DNA of 64,000 nucleotides from Marinifilum sp. D714. Its GTDB lineage: Bacteria; Bacteroidota; Bacteroidia; Bacteroidales; Marinifilaceae. Positions 45,203 to 55,150 of this stretch are shown piece after piece. The DNA is taken from positions 1 through 64,000 of the forward strand of contig NZ_JALPNU010000018.1 of assembly GCF_030851345.1 (NCBI RefSeq), written 5' to 3'. Made by a program: the position numbers and the translations under genes. Position 1 is the first letter of the stretch; each line of letters opens with the position of its first letter. The notes under the pieces are model-generated. The model was not told where the DNA came from, did no database searches, and saw only the letters and a program-made list of their open reading frames with translations.

Positions 45203-45661
45203 TTATTCAGGTTGATAACCTACATCATCAAGTAAATTCGGAGCTTGTGAGGCCAATACGGCTAGTTCATCGGCACGTTCGTTGCCTGGAATGTTGGCAT
45301 GTCCTTTTACCCAAACAAATTTCACATTGTGCTTCTTGTATATTTCAAGAAAACGCATCCATAAATCAGCATTTTTTTTTCCCTTGAAACGCTTCTTTAC
45401 CCAACCAAATACCCATTTTTTCTCTACTGAGTCAATTACATATTTTGAGTCGGAGTAGATGGTAACGTCACAACCTGGGGTCTTAAGAGCTTCCAATCCT
45501 ACGATAACGGCCATCAATTCCATTCGGTTGTTGGTAGTTAGTTTGTATCCCTGATTCAAATCCTTACGATGTTTTCCCGATATTAAAACAACTCCGTATC
45601 CTCCCGGACCTGGATTTCCACTTGCTGCACCATCGGTAAACATTGTAATTTTTGTTGACAT
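45203..45661 (-). CDS. rnhA: Ribonuclease HI
   Basis: 152 residues with the RNase H fold and catalytic acids D10 (TMFTDGAASGNPGPGG), E48 (NNRMELMAV), D71 (IYSDSKYV) and the later Asp in NERADELA. It cuts the RNA strand of RNA-DNA hybrids. The basic-protrusion region (WVKKRFKGKKNADLW) is present. Monocistronic, convergent with the lipoprotein gene. Confidence 0.94.
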   Translation of the reverse strand: MSTKITMFTDGAASGNPGPGGYGVVLISGKHRKDLNQGYKLTTNNRMELMAVIVGLEALKTPGCDVTIYSDSKYVIDSVEKKWVFGWVKKRFKGKKNADLWMRFLEIYKKHNVKFVWVKGHANIPGNERADELAVLASQAPNLLDDVGYQPE

Positions 45662-45772
45662 CTTGTTTTGTTTAGGTTTTATAGATCAAAAGTAAAAAAA
45701 ATAAAAACGGGTTTACGCAAAGAATTGGACTTTTCGACTCTATAACTTTTAAACTGTTCAAAGCTTTTTTAT

Positions 45773-45806
45773 AAAAAAAGGATGCCCAAAAATTCGAGCA
45801 TCCTTT
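45773..45806 (-). terminator. Hairpin terminator of the S46 peptidase gene
   Basis: Arms AAAGGATGC (45777-45785) and GCATCCTTT (45798-45806), with a T run on the minus strand after the stem. Confidence 0.8.
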
Positions 45807-45829
45807 GATATTATTTTGTGAGTGGTTTA

Positions 45830-48007
45830 TTACTTCACAATGGTCAATTCGTCAATGATGTTTTTAGCACCAGCAAATTTATCGATGATGAATAGGGTGT
45901 AACGTACATCAAGGTTGATACATCTTTGAAGGTTTTCTTCGAAGTCGATATCACCAGACATAGCTTCTGAGTTACCATCGAAAGCAGTACCAATTAATTC
46001 ACCATTTCCGTTAATTACCGGAGAACCTGAGTTACCACCTGTAATGTCATTGTTTGTTAGGAAACAAGTAGGTAATTTACCATTCTTATCTGCATACTGT
46101 CCGTAATCTTTAGCTTCATAAAGCTCTTTCAATTTTGCAGGAACCTGGAATTCGTGACTTGTTGGATCTTCTTTCTCCATTACACCTTTTAAAGTGGTGT
46201 AGTGGTAGTAGTAAGCACCATCTCTTGGCTCATAGCCACCAACATTACCGTAAGTTAAACGAATTGTTGAGTTTGCATCTGGAGCCATTAATTTCTTTTT
46301 GTTGATTTGTAGCAAACCATCAACGAACAAACGTCTTCCTTTGTTCAAATCTTCAGAACCATTGTATGCAGCTTTGTAAATTTTGTAGTATGCTTCCTGA
46401 ATAGATGCACCAGTTTTGTATAAGAAGTCATTTTCCAATACTTCAGCTTCAGGAGCTTCAAGGAATTTGTCGAATTTAGCTTCTGTTGCGAATACTGAAT
46501 TTGCATACACGTTTTCAGCAAATTTTTTGAAATCGTTGTTGTATTCTTTTTCGATTGTTTCAAAAATTGATGGACGGTTTTCCATTGCGATATGATCTGC
46601 ATAGAATGCAAATAAACCAGCCATTAATTTTTGATCGGTAGGAGCGTTATAATCTTTATAGAATCTCTTACCTGAAGCTTTTAATGCAGCAATCGCTTTT
46701 TCAATTGCTTCAGCATCTTGAGTTTCTGCTTTCAGAAGTTTTAATAACTTACCTGCTCTTGAAGCAAAACCAGGAGCTTCGGCACCTCTATCCAAAGCTT
46801 CGCCAATGTATGAAGCTTGGTAAGCTGCATCTTTTCTTTCAGCATAAACTTTTTTAATCATATTTAAAGCTTCGCCATACTTCGCTGCACGTTTTGGTTT
46901 AGCGTTAGCCCACTCCAAGAATTCTTTTTCGATTTCTTTTTTGTGACCCATTGTGTTCAGCTTTTTCAATGCTTTGTTTTGCTCATTTGAGTATTTCCAA
47001 TAGTTCGCACTGCTAGCATGTTTCGAAGCGTATTGAATTCTTACCTTAGGATCTTTCAACATATCATTCATCATGATATCCAATTTTACTGTGCGGATAT
47101 CGTAACGGTTCTTGTTGGTAATCTTCATGGTTTCTTCCAAACCATAAGAAGTTAGGTAACGATTTGTAGTTCCAGGGAATCCCATAATCATAGCGAAATC
47201 ACCTTCTTCAACTCCTTTAATAGAGATAGGTAAGTGATGCTTAGGCTTCAAAGGTACGTTGTTTTCTGAGTAAGAAGCAGGTTTGCCATCAGCACCAGTA
47301 TAAATACGGAACATTGAGAAGTCAGCAGTATGACGAGGCCACATCCAGTTGTCAGTATCACCACCAAATTTACCCATTGATTGCGGAGGAGCACCTACCA
47401 AACGAACATCTTTGTAAATCTCATAAATGAAAACAAAGTATTGGTTGCCATTGAACATGCTTTTAACATTAGCTCTCAAGTGAGTACCTTCTTCAGCTTT
47501 TTTCTCAATAGCTGTTGCAGCTTCTTCAATCGCTTTGTAACGATCTTCTTCCGACATATCGTCTTTTACTCCTTTTAAAACATCTTTTGTTACATCTTCC
47601 ATTCTTACCAAAATAGAAGCAGTAATACCAGGATTGGTTAGCTCTTCTTTTTTGCTGTAAGCCCAAAATCCGTCTGATAAATAATCATGCTCAGGAGTTG
47701 AGTGAGATTGAATTGCTCCGAATCCACAGTGGTGATTGGTTAAGAATAAACCTTGATCAGAAATAATCTCACCAGTACAGAAATGGCGGAATGGTCTTCC
47801 TTCGCTTCCTAAACCAACAATTGCATCTTTTAAACAAGATTCGTTTACTTTATAAATATCTTCAGCTGTAAGCTTAAAGCCTTTTTCCTGCATTTCTGCA
47901 GTGTTCTTTTTTAAAAGAGATAAAAGCCACATTCCTTCGTCTGCTCTTACAGTAGAGAAGCAAAGCAAAAGACTTAATCCCAATACTAATGATCTTAAGT
48001 TTCTCAT
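45830..48007 (-). CDS. S46 family dipeptidyl-peptidase, DPP7-like
   Basis: 725 residues with a Sec signal ending near TVRADEG. The chymotrypsin-like triad is visible: His in FLTNHHCG (about 92), Asp in the DTDNWMWPRHTADF region, and Ser in TGGNSGSPV (about 658). S46 enzymes remove dipeptides in the periplasm and let Bacteroidota feed on peptides. The residue that sets P1 preference lies in LIGTAFDGNSEAMSGDI: a Gly here matches DPP7 (hydrophobic P1), whereas DPP11 has Arg. A -7-like box (TAACTTTG, 48105-48098) lies upstream without a good -33 match. Confidence 0.93.
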   Translation of the reverse strand: MRNLRSLVLGLSLLLCFSTVRADEGMWLLSLLKKNTAEMQEKGFKLTAEDIYKVNESCLKDAIVGLGSEGRPFRHFCTGEIISDQGLFLTNHHCGFGAIQSHSTPEHDYLSDGFWAYSKKEELTNPGITASILVRMEDVTKDVLKGVKDDMSEEDRYKAIEEAATAIEKKAEEGTHLRANVKSMFNGNQYFVFIYEIYKDVRLVGAPPQSMGKFGGDTDNWMWPRHTADFSMFRIYTGADGKPASYSENNVPLKPKHHLPISIKGVEEGDFAMIMGFPGTTNRYLTSYGLEETMKITNKNRYDIRTVKLDIMMNDMLKDPKVRIQYASKHASSANYWKYSNEQNKALKKLNTMGHKKEIEKEFLEWANAKPKRAAKYGEALNMIKKVYAERKDAAYQASYIGEALDRGAEAPGFASRAGKLLKLLKAETQDAEAIEKAIAALKASGKRFYKDYNAPTDQKLMAGLFAFYADHIAMENRPSIFETIEKEYNNDFKKFAENVYANSVFATEAKFDKFLEAPEAEVLENDFLYKTGASIQEAYYKIYKAAYNGSEDLNKGRRLFVDGLLQINKKKLMAPDANSTIRLTYGNVGGYEPRDGAYYYHYTTLKGVMEKEDPTSHEFQVPAKLKELYEAKDYGQYADKNGKLPTCFLTNNDITGGNSGSPVINGNGELIGTAFDGNSEAMSGDIDFEENLQRCINLDVRYTLFIIDKFAGAKNIIDELTIVK

Positions 48008-48273
48008 TTTAGTTGAATAATTTTAAATATGCCCCAAGTTGTTGCTAATAAGTAAGCACTTGGAGCGTTTGTTGTGTCCAATTATTTTGTTGGCAAGCAA
48101 AGTTAGTATTATTCTATGTATTTTATAAATCCTATAGAAAATCCCAATTAAAGCTTGTTGTGTATTTGTCAGAAAATCAGCTATATATTCTCATGTGGTT
48201 TCGATAAAATTAGATGAACACATGGATTTTCTCGTTAAAATTGCGCTATAATAGACTGTTAATCATGTGTTTG

Positions 48274-48873
48274 TTAGAATTTTAGTTCCATTTGATCAGG
48301 TAGTAAACCAAAACTCTTACGATGAAATGGACTAATTCCATGTTCACGAATTGCAATTCGATGTTTTTTTGTAGGATATCCCTTGTTGCTATTCCAGTCG
48401 TAATACGGAAAATCCTCATGTATTTTCATCATGAAATCATCACGGTAGGTTTTTGCAAGTATTGAAGCTGCAGCAATTGATGCGTATTTTCCATCTCCTT
48501 TTATTACACAAGTATGTTTGATATTCTTGTATGGATTAAATCGATTGCCATCAATAAGAAGATGCTCAGGTTTGGTTTTTAATTGATCAACAGCTCTGTG
48601 CATTGCAAGAAAAGAAGCATTAAGGATATTAATTTTGTCAATCTCTTCATGATCAACAATTCCTACTGCCCATGCAATAGCTTCCTTTTCTATGGTTTCT
48701 CTTAAGAGATATCGTTTCTTTTCTGATAATTTCTTCGAATCATTCAACATTTCATTGCTGAAATTGGTAGGAAGAATTACAGCTGCAGCAAAAACCGGGC
48801 CTGCAAGGCAACCTCGGCCAGCTTCGTCGCAACCAGCTTCAATGGTATTGTCATGTAAAAATGAATCAAGCAT
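48274..48873 (-). CDS. rnhB: Ribonuclease HII
   Basis: 199 residues. The catalytic DEDD set is visible as D16-E17 in [13 protein letters not shown] and D108 in LLIDGNR. The [10 protein letters not shown] and ILAKTYRD motifs are intact. It removes single ribonucleotides and RNA primers from DNA. A -7-like TATATTTG (48905-48898) precedes it. RNase HI is 2.6 kb away on the same strand. Confidence 0.95.
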   Translation of the reverse strand: MLDSFLHDNTIEAGCDEAGRGCLAGPVFAAAVILPTNFSNEMLNDSKKLSEKKRYLLRETIEKEAIAWAVGIVDHEEIDKINILNASFLAMHRAVDQLKTKPEHLLIDGNRFNPYKNIKHTCVIKGDGKYASIAAASILAKTYRDDFMMKIHEDFPYYDWNSNKGYPTKKHRIAIREHGISPFHRKSFGLLPDQMELKF

Positions 48874-48935
48874 ATCTGTTGAAAATTAAAATTTCGACAA
48901 ATATAGTTCAAATACAATTTAGTAAGTCAGTTAAG

Positions 48936-50018
48936 TTATTCCTTATACTTAATGGTGCGTGCATTATCAATAAACTCTCTTTTAACTCTCCTAGGATCAT
49001 TTATGATTTCATAAAATTCATCGAAATAATTTAGTACACGCTCTTTCTCCTTGTCATTTAGGTAAGGACAGCTTGTATATATTTCATAAAGCGCTTCTTT
49101 TTTCATTCGGAACTCCCTAAAAATATATTCCAAATCCTCGGCAGTTCTTTTGTATCCACGATACAACCTTTCATGAATGGATTTGATATTCAGTTTTTGA
49201 TTAGGTACAGCGTAAGGAGCATTTACCAAACTTGCCCAATCAAAATCATAAGGAACCGGTACAGGTCTGGATGTTGGAGTTCTGGCAATAAGTTTGATAT
49301 TGTGAAGGGTTGGAACTCCCCAATCGGTATTGCCTACCATGTATTGAAATACGGCTAACTTGGTTACTTTACCAATAAGTGTGTGGTCTTGATGAATTTT
49401 TTTCTCATATCTGGGAATTTTACCATTTCTGCCAGCCATATCTTCAAAATCTTCGATGAAAAAGGCATATTTTTTCAATGGACCCATTTGATTTTTACTG
49501 TCTTTGTATGTTATCTCGGCAAGGCGCACATTGAAACTTTCTGGCGAAAATAAATTGTAGGCTTTATAGATCAGGTATTCCTGAATGAGCATTTGCTGAT
49601 ACTTTTCGCTTTTGTTATGGCAGTGGGTAACCATTTTAAGTTTTCCTTGTCCATGGAAAAGAGAATAGCTCGATTCAGCTTTGTTAAACTTTATGCGGAT
49701 TGGAGGAAAAGGGCAAATACTTCTATCCTTTCTAAAATTACCTCTGGTTTTTAATTGTACACTCATTGAAACAATTGAATCTCCCAAGTGGTAAGAAAGT
49801 CGTCCTTTATGATATTTATTTTTTTTACCTATATCTCTTACCAAAGTTCTTAAGTCTGTAGTGATCGATAATTTTATTAAAGTATCTGATTCAAATAGAT
49901 TCGGTGCTTTGAATATGCTAACACTATCTTGGTTGTTTTGAGATAGGCAAAGTGAATTTATACTACTAAAGAGCATTAGTAGAAATGAAAACACGATATA
50001 ACGGATTTTCGAATTCAT
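48936..50018 (-). CDS. CotH-like exported protein
   Basis: 360 residues with a Sec signal (residues 1-25). The segments VQLKTRGNFRKDRSICPFPP, a basic LKMVTHCHNKSEKYQQMLIQEYLIYKAY-like helix region and PYDFDWASLVNAPYA resemble CotH-type atypical kinases, which carry a DFDW-like metal site; here the match is partial. It is the last gene of a three-gene operon with DUF4956 and a metallophosphoesterase. DUF4956 and CotH proteins are often neighbours, which supports the assignment. Substrate unknown. Confidence 0.6.
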   Translation of the reverse strand: MNSKIRYIVFSFLLMLFSSINSLCLSQNNQDSVSIFKAPNLFESDTLIKLSITTDLRTLVRDIGKKNKYHKGRLSYHLGDSIVSMSVQLKTRGNFRKDRSICPFPPIRIKFNKAESSYSLFHGQGKLKMVTHCHNKSEKYQQMLIQEYLIYKAYNLFSPESFNVRLAEITYKDSKNQMGPLKKYAFFIEDFEDMAGRNGKIPRYEKKIHQDHTLIGKVTKLAVFQYMVGNTDWGVPTLHNIKLIARTPTSRPVPVPYDFDWASLVNAPYAVPNQKLNIKSIHERLYRGYKRTAEDLEYIFREFRMKKEALYEIYTSCPYLNDKEKERVLNYFDEFYEIINDPRRVKREFIDNARTIKYKE

Positions 50019-50051
50019 ATATACAGTGGGTTTGTTGGTTTGAATTGCTTT

Positions 50052-50729
50052 TTATTCCATGCCTTTATCGCTTAATTCAGCATCGGTTAAGATATTATTG
50101 CCTGCCACTTCATTATAAAAAACAGTTAATCTGATGCTATTTTTAGCTAAGTCAATCTGACCAATTTTAAATTTTTTGATTATCAGACCAGTTCTTTCCT
50201 CTACATCTTTTCTTAATAAATCATGTTTATCTGGATGGATTAAATCCATTCGATTGTAAATGATGGTTCTTCGAGCCATGTGTCTGCGCATCCAAATTCT
50301 TTCCATGATATAGGTAGTAAGCATGAATGCTACATTGGTAACTAATATTTCCCCCAAACTAACATCTCTTCTTGCTAAAGCATTGATAATAGAAATGGTA
50401 ATTACCAAAAACAGGTATGTCATTTCCCGAATTGGAATGGTATCAGTACGATAACGAATAATACCGAAGATTGCAAAAAGACCAAGAGCAAAACCAAGTT
50501 GTAAGTCTATGTTTCCTAATAAGAAACATAGGAAAAATACCGTTGTACTTATCATGATATAAGTAAAAACGTAAGTTCTTTTTCCTGTTGTCTTAAAATA
50601 TACATAGTTGACAACAAAAATGGTTACAACCATGTTTAGTAGAAACCTTAGCAAAAGTTCAACCATGTTATTGGAAAGGATAACAGTGCTTGGTACATTT
50701 ACAGTATTTAGACTATTGAGTAGTTCCAT
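50052..50729 (-). CDS. DUF4956 membrane protein
   Basis: 225 residues: about four TM segments in residues 22-145, then a cytosolic ~80-residue alpha/beta tail (LIIKKFKIGQIDLAKNSIRLTVFY). The LGLFAIFGIIRYRTDTIPIREMTYLF segment, with its RYRTD core, is the DUF4956 signature. Family function is not known; members are often near VTC-domain (polyphosphate polymerase-like) and CotH genes. No VTC domain is seen here. Confidence 0.8.
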   Translation of the reverse strand: MELLNSLNTVNVPSTVILSNNMVELLLRFLLNMVVTIFVVNYVYFKTTGKRTYVFTYIMISTTVFFLCFLLGNIDLQLGFALGLFAIFGIIRYRTDTIPIREMTYLFLVITISIINALARRDVSLGEILVTNVAFMLTTYIMERIWMRRHMARRTIIYNRMDLIHPDKHDLLRKDVEERTGLIIKKFKIGQIDLAKNSIRLTVFYNEVAGNNILTDAELSDKGME

Positions 50730-50741
50730 TGTTTGTAAGCT

Positions 50742-51887
50742 TTAACGTAATCTTTCTTTCTCTTTGTGTGCAAATATCCGATAATATTTTTGATTCTCAA
50801 TCAGTAAGGCTTGGTCAATGAAGTTTGGATCGCCAATAGGAACATCCATGGCAATGAGTTTAAAAGAATAAAATGGATAAACTCTCGCAACCGGCGTATG
50901 ACCAAATATTATTACCATTGATTCATAAAAATCTAGTGTCTTAATTACTTCGGCAAGAGAAATTCTATCGTAACTTGGTGTTCTTGACAAATATCCTCTA
51001 TACCATAAAGGACTATATGAATATAAGAATAAATCGACTAATGTAGTATCTTCAAGTTGAGTATAATTGTTTAAATGATATCGCATTTTTATATTCACAT
51101 CGTCAATTTTCATTTTTTTCTCGAGAAATTTAGGCGAAATTCCTCCGTGAACAAAGAGCTGATCACCGATTCGCATCAGAGTGTTTTTAGAACGCAACCA
51201 GCTTCCGAGAACCGTGAACTTGTCGAAAAAATGAGAGTAATGATATTTTAAATGACGTGCTGCATGCTTGTATTTTTTATTTACGTATCGGTCATCAAAC
51301 AATAAGGCCATCATTTCGTGATTGCCAATTATATAATGAACCCTTCCTCCAGCTTTTTTAGCCTGAATTTCCAACTGAAAAATTAACCAAAGACATTCGG
51401 TTACTTTATTGCCACGATCAAATACATCACCGGTGAACACTATGTGTCCATCCCCAAAAATCCAACGATTTCTATTATCTATTACCTTGTTGTAACGAAG
51501 AATACTGGTTAAAGCATCCAATTCTCCATGAACATCACCCAAAACAATTATTTTATCGGCTTTTTCAAAAATTCCTGATCTTGGTCTGATTGTTTTAGGA
51601 ATGACATAGGTTAATGTATCGCCACCTGCAAAACCTTTAAATATTAAGGTGTCATTTTTGTATCGATATGATCTGGATATTTTCTTGGTTTTGTTTTTAA
51701 TACTATCGTGTTGAATGTAAAAAACATCAACTCGGTTACTTGAGGTTTGTCTGATATGAGGTCCTTCAACATAGGAAGAAACCAACAGGCTATCAGGCAT
51801 AGTTTCTTGTTGGGAATATCCATCCAAACTACAAGAAATCATTACAAATAGAGAAATAAAAGAAAAATATATATTGAATAATCTCAT
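50742..51887 (-). CDS. Metallophosphoesterase lipoprotein
   Basis: About 381 residues. A lipoprotein signal ends at VMISC. The calcineurin-like phosphoesterase core has GDVHG, GDVFDRG, GNHEMM, an HGG and a final GHTPV His. Sequences of this layout resemble bacterial PPP-type protein phosphatases (Shewanella-like). With a periplasmic or surface location it cannot act on cytosolic phosphoproteins unless its signal is ignored. First gene of the operon with DUF4956 and the CotH-like protein, suggesting phosphate-ester chemistry at the envelope. Confidence 0.85.
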   Translation of the reverse strand: MRLFNIYFSFISLFVMISCSLDGYSQQETMPDSLLVSSYVEGPHIRQTSSNRVDVFYIQHDSIKNKTKKISRSYRYKNDTLIFKGFAGGDTLTYVIPKTIRPRSGIFEKADKIIVLGDVHGELDALTSILRYNKVIDNRNRWIFGDGHIVFTGDVFDRGNKVTECLWLIFQLEIQAKKAGGRVHYIIGNHEMMALLFDDRYVNKKYKHAARHLKYHYSHFFDKFTVLGSWLRSKNTLMRIGDQLFVHGGISPKFLEKKMKIDDVNIKMRYHLNNYTQLEDTTLVDLFLYSYSPLWYRGYLSRTPSYDRISLAEVIKTLDFYESMVIIFGHTPVARVYPFYSFKLIAMDVPIGDPNFIDQALLIENQKYYRIFAHKEKERLR

Positions 51888-52017
51888 TAAAATCAAACTA
51901 ATTTAGAGTAGTTAAAGATAAGATTATTTTTTATTCTGAAAATTTGCTGCAAATTAATTGTTAGTTTCTTATAGTGTGAGAAAGAACTATTAGTTTTGCA
52001 GTAAAATAGATTTTTGA

Positions 52018-52467
52018 ATGTACACGAAAGAGGAAAAGAGAGAGTTTAGGATTCAGTTTTGGGATGGTTTCAAACGATATTCGAAGAAGAAAGGTCGAAA
52101 AATGACTTCCTGGGTTTTGAAAGGAACACAAATAAAGGAAGCACAATTAAAATTTGATTTAAATGAAGATGGAGCATTTGTAATGCTGCAAATTGATAGC
52201 AAGTCAGATGGTAAGCGTTATTCTGTGTTTGATAAATTTATGAAGTACCGCCCAGTTGTGGAAGATACTTGTGGTGATGATCTGGTTTGGGATAAGAATT
52301 ACTTTATTAAAGGCTTTAAAGAGGTAAGTGTTGTCTATTTTCAGTTGAAAGAAGCTTCGGTTTATAAAAAGGAGAACTGGGAGGAGTATTATCAATTTTT
52401 ATTTCAGAAAATGAGTTTATTGGAGGAATCCTTCCTTGATATTAAAGAAGTGGTCCAGAATGATTAA
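52018..52467 (+). CDS. DUF4268 domain protein
   Basis: 149 residues, small and soluble, with the N-terminal EKREFRIQFWDGFKRYSKKKGR typical of DUF4268. The family is found alone and at the C-terminus of some nuclease-associated proteins, but no function is known for the stand-alone form. A -7-like TAGTTTTG at 51991-51998 is followed 20 bases later by the ATG; the -33 box is weak. Confidence 0.75.
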   Translation: MYTKEEKREFRIQFWDGFKRYSKKKGRKMTSWVLKGTQIKEAQLKFDLNEDGAFVMLQIDSKSDGKRYSVFDKFMKYRPVVEDTCGDDLVWDKNYFIKGFKEVSVVYFQLKEASVYKKENWEEYYQFLFQKMSLLEESFLDIKEVVQND

Positions 52468-52560
52468 TTTTTTTTCAATACAGATTGGTCTGATTAACAG
52501 GTATAAAAGCTTTTGTAAGCCTTGTTTTTATTGGAATTATTAAAAAAATATCACTAAAAT

Positions 52561-52591
52561 TTTGTTTTGGAATAAAAGGCTCTTATCTTTG
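52561..52591 (+). promoter_or_regulatory. Consensus promoter of the initiator tRNA pair
   Basis: TTTG at 52561-52564, exactly 19 bases, then TATCTTTG at 52584-52591. This is a perfect match to the Bacteroidota primary promoter, about 38 bases before the first tRNA. It is the best promoter in the window and supports the phylum assignment. Confidence 0.85.
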
Positions 52592-52628
52592 CAACCGCAA
52601 AACGAAAGAGATAAGTCTTAAGATATAT

Positions 52629-52701
<73 letters not shown>

Positions 52702-52710
52702 CTAAGGTTG

Positions 52711-52739
52711 AGCTTTGATTTAGTCAAAGCTTATTTTTT
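52711..52739 (+). terminator. Hairpin between the two tRNA genes
   Basis: AGCTTTGA (52711-52718) pairs with TCAAAGCT (52724-52731), followed by a T run. It could end transcription after copy 1 or serve as a processing signal. Confidence 0.6.
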
Positions 52740-52784
52740 CGCCGAAAGGCAAGTGATTAAGACAGATAATTTCTAAAAATATAT

Positions 52785-52857
<73 letters not shown>

Positions 52858-52865
52858 CTAAGTTT

Positions 52866-52897
52866 AAGGCTTTGGATTATTCCAAAGCCTTTTTTTA
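52866..52897 (+). terminator. Hairpin terminator of the tRNA pair
   Basis: AAGGCTTTGGA (52866-52876) with TCCAAAGCCTT (52881-52891) and a following run of T. Confidence 0.9.
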
Positions 52898-52977
52898 TTC
52901 CTTCTGATTTAAAAAACATACAATTTCGTTGATTTCTGTTACCTTTGCGTAAATCTTTTCAGATACTATCAGTAAGT

Positions 52978-53850
52978 ATGAGTAGTTTAAATGAGAAAAA
53001 GCCTTTAATTAAAAAATTAAAGAATAAATACAGACTAACAATATCCAACGAAGCCACGTTTGATGAAGTATTGTCTATTCGACTATCACGATTAAATGTA
53101 TTTACCGTAACAGGCTTGTTTTCGGTTCTATTAATAGTATTAGTAACCTTATTGATTGCTTTTACACCTTTACGAGAGTACATTCCAGGCTATCCTGATG
53201 GAGAAATGCGAAGAAATATTGAGAATAATGACATTTTGGTGGATTCATTGATTCTGGAATTGGAGAAACGAGATCGTTTTTTTCAAGGCGTTCGAAACAT
53301 AGTGGAAGGAAATGATTTTGATAATGTGGTTCAAAGTGCTTCCGATTCCATTGTCGATCCAAAGTATAAGAATTTGAGTTTTACAAGAACAGAATCTGAT
53401 TCTCTATTCCGTCTTGACCATGAGGAGGATGAAAAATACAACTTAACTCTTGAAGATGCTCCAAAATCAAGGGGATTGTCAAATACACATTTCTTTTCAC
53501 CTATAAAGGGAATGATTTCAAATCATTTTGATAGTAAATCGCAACATTATGGAACTGATATTGTAGGAGGTGTAAATGAACGTATATCTTCCGTTTTAGA
53601 TGGAACTGTTATTTTTTCGGAGTGGACTTTGAATACAGGATATGTTATTCAGATTCAACATTCAAATAACTTACTATCCGTGTATAAGCACAATTCCGAG
53701 CTATTAAAAAAAGCAGGAGAGCATGTTAAAGCTGGAGAGGCAATTGCGCTGTTGGGAAATTCTGGAGAGTTAACTTCTGGTCCGCATTTGCATTTCGAAT
53801 TGTGGCATAACGGACAACCTTTAAATCCCGAAGACTATATAAAATTTTAA
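52978..53850 (+). CDS. M23-family peptidase, membrane-anchored
   Basis: 290 residues from the ATG at 52978. A basic cytosolic N-terminus, a single TM helix (VTGLFSVLLIVLVTLLIAF) and an extracytoplasmic coiled segment lead to a C-terminal LytM domain with HYGTDIVG (zinc His and Asp) and HLHFELWHNG. The motifs look intact. Roles of the family are peptidoglycan cross-link cleavage or activation of amidases. A -7-like box TACCTTTG is at 52940-52947, but the -33 element is weak. Dxr follows by 20 bases. Confidence 0.88.
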   Translation: MSSLNEKKPLIKKLKNKYRLTISNEATFDEVLSIRLSRLNVFTVTGLFSVLLIVLVTLLIAFTPLREYIPGYPDGEMRRNIENNDILVDSLILELEKRDRFFQGVRNIVEGNDFDNVVQSASDSIVDPKYKNLSFTRTESDSLFRLDHEEDEKYNLTLEDAPKSRGLSNTHFFSPIKGMISNHFDSKSQHYGTDIVGGVNERISSVLDGTVIFSEWTLNTGYVIQIQHSNNLLSVYKHNSELLKKAGEHVKAGEAIALLGNSGELTSGPHLHFELWHNGQPLNPEDYIKF

Positions 53851-53870
53851 AAACAAAACTCTAATTATTA

Positions 53871-55019
53871 ATGAGTAAGCATATTGCTATTCTGGGATCG
53901 ACGGGTTCCATTGGAACCCAAACATTGGAAGTGGTAGAAGCAAATCCCGAAGAATTTGTCGTAGATGTTTTAACTGCAAACAATCAAGTAGAATTACTAA
54001 TAGAGCAAGCAAAGAAATTTAAGCCTGATGTTGTTGTTATAGCCAAAGAAGAGAAATACCCTCAGCTTGTTGAAGCTTTAAAAGATGAACCAATAAAGGT
54101 TTATGCTGGTCATGAAGCTATTGCTCAGGTAGTTCAAATGGGTGCTATTGATGTGGTAGTTACTGCAATGGTTGGATACTCGGGATTATTACCTACAATA
54201 AATGCCATTAAAGCCAGAAAAAATATTGCCTTGGCAAACAAGGAAACATTGGTGGTTGCTGGTGATATCATACAGAGATTAGCATTGGAATATGGTGTGA
54301 GTATTTACCCTGTTGATTCGGAACATTCGGCAATTTTTCAATGTTTGCTAGGAGAATTCGATAATCCGATTGAGAAAATTTATCTGACTGCTTCGGGAGG
54401 TCCGTTTAGAGGAAAGGATAAAAAATTCCTTGAAAATGTTACGGCCAAGCAAGCTTTAAAGCATCCGAATTGGGATATGGGAGCTAAAATTACAATCGAT
54501 TCGGCAAGTATGATGAACAAAGGTTTTGAAGCAATTGAGGCGAAATGGTTGTTTGATCTTCGTCCTGATCAGGTGGATGTGATAGTACATCATCAATCAA
54601 TTGTTCATTCCATTGTGCAGTTTCAGGATGGATCGATGAAAGCACAAATGGGATTACCTGATATGAAATTGCCAATTCAATTTGCACTTACTTATCCAAA
54701 GAGATTGAAAACTGATTTTCCACGTTTTAATTTTTTAGATTATCCAGAATTGAATTTTGCTCCTGCCGATACAGAGAATTTTAGAAACCTGGCTCTTGCA
54801 TACGAAGCCATGAATAAAGGAGGCAATTTGCCTTGTATAATTAATGCTGCCAATGAAGTTGTGGTAGACGCTTTTCTTAAAAATCAAGTTGGTTTCTTAC
54901 AAATGAGCGAAATCATCGAAGAAGTAATGAATAAAACAAGTTTTATTCAGAAACCAAGCTACGAAGACTATGTTTTATCTGACTCAGAAGCGAGAAGATT
55001 AACAGAGACCATGTTGTAA
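53871..55019 (+). CDS. dxr: 1-deoxy-D-xylulose 5-phosphate reductoisomerase
   Basis: 382 residues, first committed enzyme of the MEP isoprenoid pathway. Motifs: NADPH loop GSTGSIG (9-15), NKETLVVAG, metal-binding DSEHSAIFQCL, ASGGPFR, and the IDSASMMNKGFEAIEA catalytic block. Nothing is missing. The window also encodes a mevalonate pathway, so this organism carries genes of both isoprenoid routes. Dxr lies upstream of rseP, an arrangement common in bacteria. Confidence 0.96.
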   Translation: MSKHIAILGSTGSIGTQTLEVVEANPEEFVVDVLTANNQVELLIEQAKKFKPDVVVIAKEEKYPQLVEALKDEPIKVYAGHEAIAQVVQMGAIDVVVTAMVGYSGLLPTINAIKARKNIALANKETLVVAGDIIQRLALEYGVSIYPVDSEHSAIFQCLLGEFDNPIEKIYLTASGGPFRGKDKKFLENVTAKQALKHPNWDMGAKITIDSASMMNKGFEAIEAKWLFDLRPDQVDVIVHHQSIVHSIVQFQDGSMKAQMGLPDMKLPIQFALTYPKRLKTDFPRFNFLDYPELNFAPADTENFRNLALAYEAMNKGGNLPCIINAANEVVVDAFLKNQVGFLQMSEIIEEVMNKTSFIQKPSYEDYVLSDSEARRLTETML

Positions 55020-55150
55020 AAAATAATTATCTTAGGCAACCTTTTGAAATTAACAATTAGTAATTAATAATTAGCAAGTAGAAAAATTTCGTATAGTGCA
55101 GTGTGAATGATTCACTCTTGATTTCTTGCTTGTTACAAATAAATATTTGA

